64,000 nucleotides of DNA from JBBRYW01 sp038253945 (lineage in GTDB: Bacteria > Actinomycetota > Thermoleophilia > Gaiellales > Gaiellaceae): positions 26,012 to 90,011 of the forward strand of contig JBBSGR010000012.1 in the NCBI GenBank assembly GCA_038253945.1, given 5' to 3'. Under the pieces are notes generated by a model. The model saw nothing but the letters and a program-made list of their open reading frames with translations. It was not told the origin of the DNA and searched no databases. Both the position numbers and the translations under genes were made by a program. Shown here piece after piece: positions 59,194-64,000 of the stretch (positions are counted from its first letter, which is position 1; every line of letters begins with the position of its first letter).

Positions 59194-59715
59194 TTATGCG
59201 TGCTGAAAGGGGTAGAGGCTCTCGCTCCGCGCCCACTCCCCGCCACCGGGCGAACGGCCACGCGAGAAGTTGTAGACGATCAGGAACGGCACACCGCGCG
59301 CGTCCTTCGCCTCGAACAGGAAGCCCTCGTACGCCCAGCCGGTGCGGTCGTCGTTCGTGCGCGCCTTGGGATCGATCGAGCGGAGGATCGACGGCGTCTG
59401 GCGCGCGAGCCGCTCGGGTCGCGATGCCTCGACGACGATCAGCGGAGCCGCCTGCACCGGATAAAGGATCCGGAGGCCGCGAACTACGAAGTGGTACCGC
59501 TTCGCCTGTCCTCGCAGCCGCCCGAGCAGCGTGGCGCGGCTCGGGCTCGGAAGGCGCGTCGAAGGGGCCTGCCGGGCGCGCGTCTCGAGCTCGGCGAACC
59601 AGGTGGACCTGACCTGCTGCTCGGAGGCGAACGGGCTCGGCCTGCGCGCGCCTGAGGCGGCCCCGCCAGCGAGGACCAGCAGCGCTGCTGCGACGAGGGC
59701 GAGATTCCGCATCAC
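59194..59715 (-). CDS. Secreted protein of unknown function
   Basis: 173 residues: signal peptide (LALVAAALLVLAGGAASG), then a soluble domain with YHFVVRGLRILYPVQAAPLI and GVPFLIVYNFSRGRSPGG. No family recognised. Start ATG 59,715 (or the next Met). Confidence 0.6.
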   Translation of the reverse strand: MMRNLALVAAALLVLAGGAASGARRPSPFASEQQVRSTWFAELETRARQAPSTRLPSPSRATLLGRLRGQAKRYHFVVRGLRILYPVQAAPLIVVEASRPERLARQTPSILRSIDPKARTNDDRTGWAYEGFLFEAKDARGVPFLIVYNFSRGRSPGGGEWARSESLYPFQHA

Positions 59716-60156
59716 TTGAAGCCTACGGCGCCGACGGCGCCTCCATCACAGAGCCCCCAGATTCCGGCGAGCCAGGGCCGTGCCGTCTGGCCCGACTCCA
59801 GCCGCCCCACTCTGTCGTTGCTTGCGGACTCAGTTCGAGGTGAATCCGACCACGTTCACAAGAAGAACGAGACCCGGTGGCACCAGCGCATCTTGACAGC
59901 CCGTATTCGATCGACAGTCGGGAGATCGCCGCGCAGCGAGTAAAGATTCGAGCCGGAGGCGCCTCTATGTTTCATGTGGATCAACGCGAGAGGGCGATCG
60001 AGGAGCTGTAGCGCCGACGCTACCGCGTCGTCTCGATCCGTGCCCGGCGGGCCGCGACTTTTCGTCGATCTCGACCATGGCCGGATCGGCCGCTACAACC
60101 TGCGCGAGCTCGCTTTCGTCTTCTGATATTTCCCCGGTGTATCGTGGGCCAGAGAA
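59716..60156. other. Gap with one decayed short ORF
   Basis: No complete gene. A short sequence beginning ATG 59,967 (MFHVDQRERAIEEL) stops after 14 codons. It is continued in another frame by PGGPRLFVDLDHGRIGRYNL and RELAFVF before a stop at 60,124-60,126. This looks like a small gene of ~50 codons with a nonsense change and a frameshift, not identified. Confidence 0.4.
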
Positions 60157-60735
60157 GTGCCCGGACCCCCGCGCAGCCCTGACGGCAGCCGGCACGTCGC
60201 CGGGAGTCGTCGCCGCCGAGCGGCGCGCTTGCTGGGAGGCGACGGCGGGCTCCTCGTCCCCCGATGGGTTCCGCCGACGTTCCTCCTCGGCGTGGCGCTG
60301 CTCATCCCGTGGACCGCCTGGCTCTTCGCGAGCCTGCCCCGCCATCACAACTCGAATCACTGGGCGTTGACGTGGGCTGGGTTCGACGCCGCGCTTGCAA
60401 TGTCTCTTGCCGTGACGGCCGGCTTGATCATCAGGCGCTCGGCGCTCGCGGAGATCACGGCGACCGTAACGGCGACGCTCCTGCTCTGCGATGCCTGGTT
60501 CGACGTTCTGACGGCGAGGGGCACGGAGGAGGCCCTGCCGGCCGTCGCCGAGGCCGTGATCGTCGAGCTACCGCTTGCGGCTCTCTGTTTCTGGATCGCC
60601 CGGAACGTCGACCGGGCGCTCGAGGGCGCGCGCCCGTACCTGGAGCGGGCGCGGCTCGACCGGTCGGAGACCGACTCGCTGGAGTTACGCGGTCGTCGGC
60701 GAATCCTCGGTGGTCCGGACACAGGGGACGCCTAG
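60157..60735 (+). CDS. Membrane protein, four or so TM helices
   Basis: 192 residues from GTG 60,157. Hydrophobic segments: PTFLLGVALLIPWTAWLFAS, ALAMSLAVTAGLIIRRSALA, TVTATLLLCDAWFDVLTARG, and IVELPLAALCFWIARNVDRA. It ends in a charged tail and overlaps the convergent polysaccharide deacetylase by 51 bp. No named family recognised. Confidence 0.6.
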   Translation: MPGPPRSPDGSRHVAGSRRRRAARLLGGDGGLLVPRWVPPTFLLGVALLIPWTAWLFASLPRHHNSNHWALTWAGFDAALAMSLAVTAGLIIRRSALAEITATVTATLLLCDAWFDVLTARGTEEALPAVAEAVIVELPLAALCFWIARNVDRALEGARPYLERARLDRSETDSLELRGRRRILGGPDTGDA

Positions 60736-61401
60736 CCCTTCGATCGCGTCCAGGATGGCCGGCAGGGCGGCCGCCGTCTTTCGCCAAGAGCCCGGCGAGC
60801 CATAATGGTCGGCATCGTGCAGGAGGACGACGTCGCCGGGCGTGAGTCGTCTGGTGGCGCGGGCCGCAATCGACTCGGGAGTCGCGCGCCCTCTCCAGTC
60901 CGCCCCCCAGCGTGACCAGAGGAGCGGGAGCCAGCGGCGCGTTCGGACGAGCGCGAGCCCCGCGGCGCTGAAGACGCCATAAGGCGGGCGGTACAGCCTC
61001 GGCGATCGACCCGTGGCCTCGCCGATCACCCAGAGGGCGCGGTCGAGGTCGCGGGCGAGAGCCCGGGGCGTGCGCTCGAGCAGCAGACGGTGACGAAAGC
61101 CGTGCAAAGCGATCTCGTGCCCAGCAGCGACGATGTCGGCGGCGAGTGCGGGCCACCTCTCGACCTGCTCGCCGACGAGGAAGAACGTGGCCGAGGCCCG
61201 CCGCGCGGCCAGCGCTTCCAGCACGGCCGGCGTGCCGTCCGGATGCGGGCCGTCGTCGAACGTGAGGGCCACTCCACGCTCGTGCGGGAGTCGAAGCCGA
61301 ATGCCGAGAGCGCGTGCGAGCGGCGGAGCGAACGGAGCCGGCGCCGGCGCGCACCAGAGGACCGTCCCCGTAGCCGCCGCGACAACCGGCAGGGATCTCA
61401 C
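60685..61401 (-). CDS. Polysaccharide deacetylase (NodB homology)
   Basis: 238 residues from GTG 61,401, overlapping the glycosyltransferase stop (GTGA). After a hydrophobic N-terminus the NodB fold has GVALTFDDGPHPDGTPAVLE (catalytic and metal Asp), EIALHGFRHRLLLERTPRAL (HxxxH metal site) and YRPPYGVFSAAG. It removes N- or O-acetyl groups from a wall or surface polysaccharide. The larger open frame up to 62,571 is not used. Confidence 0.9.
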   Translation of the reverse strand: MRSLPVVAAATGTVLWCAPAPAPFAPPLARALGIRLRLPHERGVALTFDDGPHPDGTPAVLEALAARRASATFFLVGEQVERWPALAADIVAAGHEIALHGFRHRLLLERTPRALARDLDRALWVIGEATGRSPRLYRPPYGVFSAAGLALVRTRRWLPLLWSRWGADWRGRATPESIAARATRRLTPGDVVLLHDADHYGSPGSWRKTAAALPAILDAIEGLGVPCVRTTEDSPTTA

Positions 61402-62489
61402 GAGCAGAGAGCGAGGACGAGCGAGGCGGCCGAGGGAAGCTCGGCGAACGAGAGATCCTGAGGCTTCCGCGCGCTGAGCGCCCGCTGCAGCGCTGCGACG
61501 AGGTCGGTATGCGAGGTTGCGACGTCGGCGAGCCCGAAGTCGCGAAACGCCTTGTTGTTGGGCCGAATGTGCCCCCTCCCCCACCCGTACGAGATCGCAG
61601 GGCAGCCACGGATGTGCGCCTCGAGCACGGTCAAGCCGGCCGTCGAGTGGACGAGCGCGTCGCCGGCCGCGAGCCAATCGCCCATTCGCTCGGTGAAGCC
61701 GACGATCCGTACGCGGCCGTCGTCGCCGAACTGGTGGCTCATCCGCGTCCGCAGCTCCTCGTTCCGGCCGCAGAGGCACACGATCTGCGCCACGTCCTCC
61801 AAGCTGAGCGCCGCCTCGACGGCGCCTGCGATGTCGCCCACCCCCCAGCCGCCGCCCGACACGACGACGATCTTCCCTTCCGCCGGCAGGCCGAGTGACC
61901 GCCGAGCCTCGAGCGGGTCGCGAGGCTCGACGAACTCGGGCGAGGTCAGGCCGTGGACGCAGCACACCTTTGCGTCGCGACCGGCCATGCGCCGCACCTC
62001 GGGGATCGACTCCGGGTGCGTGACGAGGTGCAGGTCGATGCCGTCCGCGGCCCAGTAGCGGAGCGCGGAGAGGTCGACGATTCCGGCGCAGACGGGGACG
62101 TCGAGCCGCCCGCGACGCCGCAGCCAGCCGAGCACCTCGGTTGCCTGCGGGTACACGGACACGACCACGTCCGGGTTCGCCGAGCGGACGAGCCGGAGCA
62201 GGCCCGGCGAGCCGACCCGTGCGAGCAGCAGCTGGAAGAGGCGGCGCGTCGGCGGAAACCGGACCAGGACGACGAACGCGACGTCCCAGACCCACTGCAG
62301 CCGGTAGAAGATCACCCGCGGCGCGGTCTCGCTGAACGCCGTGATCAGCCGGCCCATCGCGGCGAGGCCGTCCTGGATCTCGACCTCCGTGCCAGGATGC
62401 TCGGCGAGAAGCTGCGCCGCGAGAGTGCGCGCGGGAAGATTGTGGCCCTCGCCGATATTCGCCGTCAGGATCAGGACGCGCGGGGCCAC
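61398..62489 (-). CDS. MGDG synthase-like / MurG-like glycosyltransferase
   Basis: 363 residues, GTG 62,489. GT-B fold: TANIGEGHNLPARTLAAQLL is the MGDG-synthase N-terminal motif; the C-terminal donor half has KIVVVSGGGWGVGDIAGAVE and VHSTAGLTVLEAHIRGCPAI. Such enzymes glycosylate diacylglycerol or related lipids at the inner leaflet. Coupled to the deacetylase. Confidence 0.85.
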   Translation of the reverse strand: MAPRVLILTANIGEGHNLPARTLAAQLLAEHPGTEVEIQDGLAAMGRLITAFSETAPRVIFYRLQWVWDVAFVVLVRFPPTRRLFQLLLARVGSPGLLRLVRSANPDVVVSVYPQATEVLGWLRRRGRLDVPVCAGIVDLSALRYWAADGIDLHLVTHPESIPEVRRMAGRDAKVCCVHGLTSPEFVEPRDPLEARRSLGLPAEGKIVVVSGGGWGVGDIAGAVEAALSLEDVAQIVCLCGRNEELRTRMSHQFGDDGRVRIVGFTERMGDWLAAGDALVHSTAGLTVLEAHIRGCPAISYGWGRGHIRPNNKAFRDFGLADVATSHTDLVAALQRALSARKPQDLSFAELPSAASLVLALCS

Positions 62490-62551
62490 GGGCGCAATGG
62501 TAGGGAGCTGGGGCCCGACGCCCGTCGGTTGTCGACGCCGAACCCTCGCCG

Positions 62552-62775
62552 GTCAGTCGAAGGGCTTGCACGATCTCGAGCTTGATGCCGTCCGGGTCGT
62601 GGAGGAATCCTGCGTAGTAGCCCGGCCGGTAGGAGTACTCGTTCGGCTCGTTCTCGATCTTCAGGCCGTTCGAGCGGGCCCTTGCGAGACGCTGGTGGAC
62701 GCCTCCCGTGAGGGTGCCCCGAGATGGTGCAGGCCGACGCCCAAGGCTCGCCTCTGCTCACCGAGCGATGCAGGC
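62552..62775 (-). pseudogene. Glyoxalase/VOC-family fragment
   Basis: On the minus strand: GVGLHHLGAPS, then in another frame GGVHQRLARARSNGLKIENE and YYAGFLHDPDGIKLEIV, the typical end of a vicinal-oxygen-chelate domain (FxDPDGIKLE). The two parts are out of frame and no stop follows before the glycosyltransferase, so it is a remnant. Confidence 0.6.
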
Positions 62776-62811
62776 TGAGAGAATGAGACGAGCCCCGGAA
62801 TCGGAGGAGCG

Positions 62812-63447
62812 ATGCGAAAACTGACGTTTGCCTTGATCGTGGTTTTTGCGGCCACCCTGAACGGCTCACTCGTGAACGCTGGCAAGCCGCCGAGCAAAGA
62901 GGTCGTGAAGCTGCGCAAGGACAACGCGACGCTCCGATCCCAGGTGGCGTCGTTGAAGGCGCAGAACCGCGATCTCGCCGACCGGGTGAGCGGATTGCAA
63001 AGCGACGTGAGCGAACTCCGCGGCCGCGTCTCAACCTCGACTGGTCAGGTGCAGTCGCTTACCGGTCAGGTCCAGATCCTCACGAGTGAGCGCGACACCG
63101 CGAGAGAGCAGCTCGGCTCCGTGACAGGGGAGCGCGATCAGCTAAAGGGTCAGGTCGATTCACTCACCGGGCAGGTGAACACCTTGACGGGTCAGGTGAA
63201 CACCTTGACGGGTCAGGTGACGACGCTCACCCAGGAGCGAGACACCACTCGCGCTCAGCTCGCGACGGCGCAGAGCGGCGTGCCCGGCGCGCTCAGCAAC
63301 ATGACGCCCTCGAGGATCTGGAACGAGGTGTTGCCGACGATTCGACAGGTTTTTCGCACGTCGGGCGGGAGGAGGTTCCAGGTAGACACGTACTCGAGTG
63401 GCAACGACTACAGCTCGCAGACGTTCACGTACTGCGGGTTCTGTTGA
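62812..63447 (+). CDS. Secreted coiled-coil protein with LTGQV repeats
   Basis: 211 residues from ATG 62,812, preceded by GGAGGAGCG. Signal peptide (LIVVFAATLNGSLVNA), then ~110 residues of continuous heptads (LRKDNATLRSQVASLKAQNR onward) that turn into LTGQVQS/LTGQVNT repeats, followed by a compact C-terminal part rich in Tyr/Ser/Gly ending FTYCGFC. The repeat is also visible in DNA as a 21-bp tandem unit (63,172-63,213). Confidence 0.7.
   Translation: MRKLTFALIVVFAATLNGSLVNAGKPPSKEVVKLRKDNATLRSQVASLKAQNRDLADRVSGLQSDVSELRGRVSTSTGQVQSLTGQVQILTSERDTAREQLGSVTGERDQLKGQVDSLTGQVNTLTGQVNTLTGQVTTLTQERDTTRAQLATAQSGVPGALSNMTPSRIWNEVLPTIRQVFRTSGGRRFQVDTYSSGNDYSSQTFTYCGFC
63172..63213. repeat. 21-bp tandem repeat in the coiled-coil gene
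   Basis: Two exact 21-bp units of CAGGTGAACACCTTGACGGG plus one base, flanked by degenerate copies. 21 bp equals one heptad, so slippage adds or removes whole heptads in frame. Confidence 0.75.
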
Positions 63448-63860
63448 ACCCGGACCCCGTCGCGCCGACCCTTTGGCCGGGGCGGTCGATCGGGAGCGCG
63501 TATCGCAGCGGCGGCAGTCGCTACATCCGCTTCGCACGGCCCCCGCTCGCGTTCGTCCTTCGTTGTCTTCTTGGTTCCCCGCCGGTCATCACGCCGAGAA
63601 TGACTGAGGCGATGGCGCAAAAAATGGGCGTTCGAGACCTGCTCGCGCCGCCCGAGACACAACAGCGCCCCACACCGAATGGCCACATCGAGATCTGTGG
63701 GCAACCCATGGCCAGATCAGCCGCGATGAGCCAGACGAGTGCTGCCAGCACACCTCCTGTGGAGCGTTCGCGGCTTGTCTGTCCGAGTGTGTTCGTCCAC
63801 ATCCGTAAGGGTCGCGTCGACCTCCATTCGGACGTAGGCCCCGATCGATCGTCGTCGACT
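63448..63860. other. Gap between the coiled-coil gene and an IS end
   Basis: About 410 bases. A minus frame (63,521-63,874) has two hydrophobic stretches but no recognisable motif or RBS. I see no supportable gene. Confidence 0.4.
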
Positions 63861-63862
63861 AA

Positions 63863-64000
63863 GGGCCTGTCCAAGAAGGTTCTTTGAGGAGCAGTGCCCT
63901 GGTCAGTTGAGCGAGATTCTGTAGTCGCAGGTGCAGGGGGCGGCGGCGAGGAGTGCGGCGAGCCAGCGGGCAGGATGGGCGGCGGCGGCCGCGGGCCGCG
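63863..64000 (-). mobile_element. End of an insertion sequence (truncated by window edge)
   Basis: The minus-strand frame to the window end reads HPARWLAALLAAAPCTCDYR then ISLN and stops at 63,903. Its composition and the nearby GGGCCTGTCCAAGAAGGTTC (from 63,863), which looks like a terminal inverted repeat, suggest the C-terminal end of a transposase. The family cannot be fixed from 30 codons. Confidence 0.5.

Noticed and set aside
60685..62571. 628-codon protein joining deacetylase and glycosyltransferase region
   Set aside because: Its first two thirds are a shadow frame of the glycosyltransferase; the real deacetylase starts at 61,401 with GTGA coupling.
1..64000. CRISPR array
   Set aside because: No set of regularly spaced identical repeats was seen; the only short tandem repeat is the 21-bp unit in the coiled-coil gene.

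Overview
The window is GC-rich, gene-dense bacterial DNA. GTG and TTG starts are frequent, and many genes are joined by 4-base GTGA/ATGA overlaps. The gene set (receiver/HisKA_3 kinase/LuxR trios, a class III cyclase-AAA regulator, caa3-type CtaG proteins, CopC-CopD, YcnI, class-A-type PBPs and an initiator tRNA ending CCCCGCTA) points to an actinomycete-type high-GC Gram-positive. Thermoleophilia or Gaiella-like is my guess, not something shown here.

Layout. (1) 1-12,904 is chromosomal backbone with decay: a photolyase operon, IS remnants, a cupin, a receiver-kinase-LuxR operon, a large adenylate cyclase/AAA/TPR regulator, a scar of broken genes (cyclase-AAA fragment joined to a desaturase tail) and a flippase-like membrane protein. 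(2) 13,264-16,690 is integrative element A: a helix-turn-helix protein, a frameshifted ParB/MT-A70 methyltransferase, an excisionase and tyrosine integrase 1. (3) 16,643-38,739 is integrative element B. It is bounded by a perfect 48-bp direct repeat: one copy is the 3' part of tRNA-fMet, the other an isolated tRNA fragment. Element B carries a DHFR-like gene, an AbiE toxin-antitoxin cluster with several antitoxin copies, an MBL / four-TM / MBL operon, a HARE-like winged-helix protein, a type IIG restriction-modification enzyme, a MobF relaxase, an Xre/nucleotidyltransferase pair, excisionase and integrase 2, a SIR2 / middle protein / SbcC-like ATPase operon, and Phd/PIN. (4) 38,694-62,489 is backbone again: tRNA-fMet, PAP2, Ppx, CBS/glutamate dehydrogenase/CBS, DD-carboxypeptidase and PBP2, two TPM-like proteins, three tandem CtaG proteins facing a CopC-CopD/YcnI/lipoprotein cluster, NlpC/P60, an ECF sigma factor with a putative regulator, a polysaccharide deacetylase and an MGDG-synthase-like glycosyltransferase. 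(5) The right end has a coiled-coil secreted protein and the end of an insertion sequence.

How it works together. Elements A and B have closely related excisionase-integrase pairs and the same att core, so they look like successive insertions into one initiator tRNA gene, with B the later, tRNA-proximal one. Element B has a relaxase but no visible type IV secretion or replication genes, so it looks mobilizable rather than self-transmissible. Its cargo is almost entirely conflict systems. The best candidates for an undescribed or little-described system are the MBL/4TM/MBL operon (21,366-23,584) and the SIR2/middle/SbcC-like operon (33,636-37,715), which matches the architecture called ABC three-component.

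The 44-56 kb region is a coherent envelope and respiration block: cell-wall synthesis, then cytochrome oxidase (CuA/CuB) assembly proteins, then copper handling. Several apparent frameshifts (14.6, 19.1-19.2, 19.6-19.8 and 58.7 kb) could be real decay or assembly errors. Read mapping would decide.
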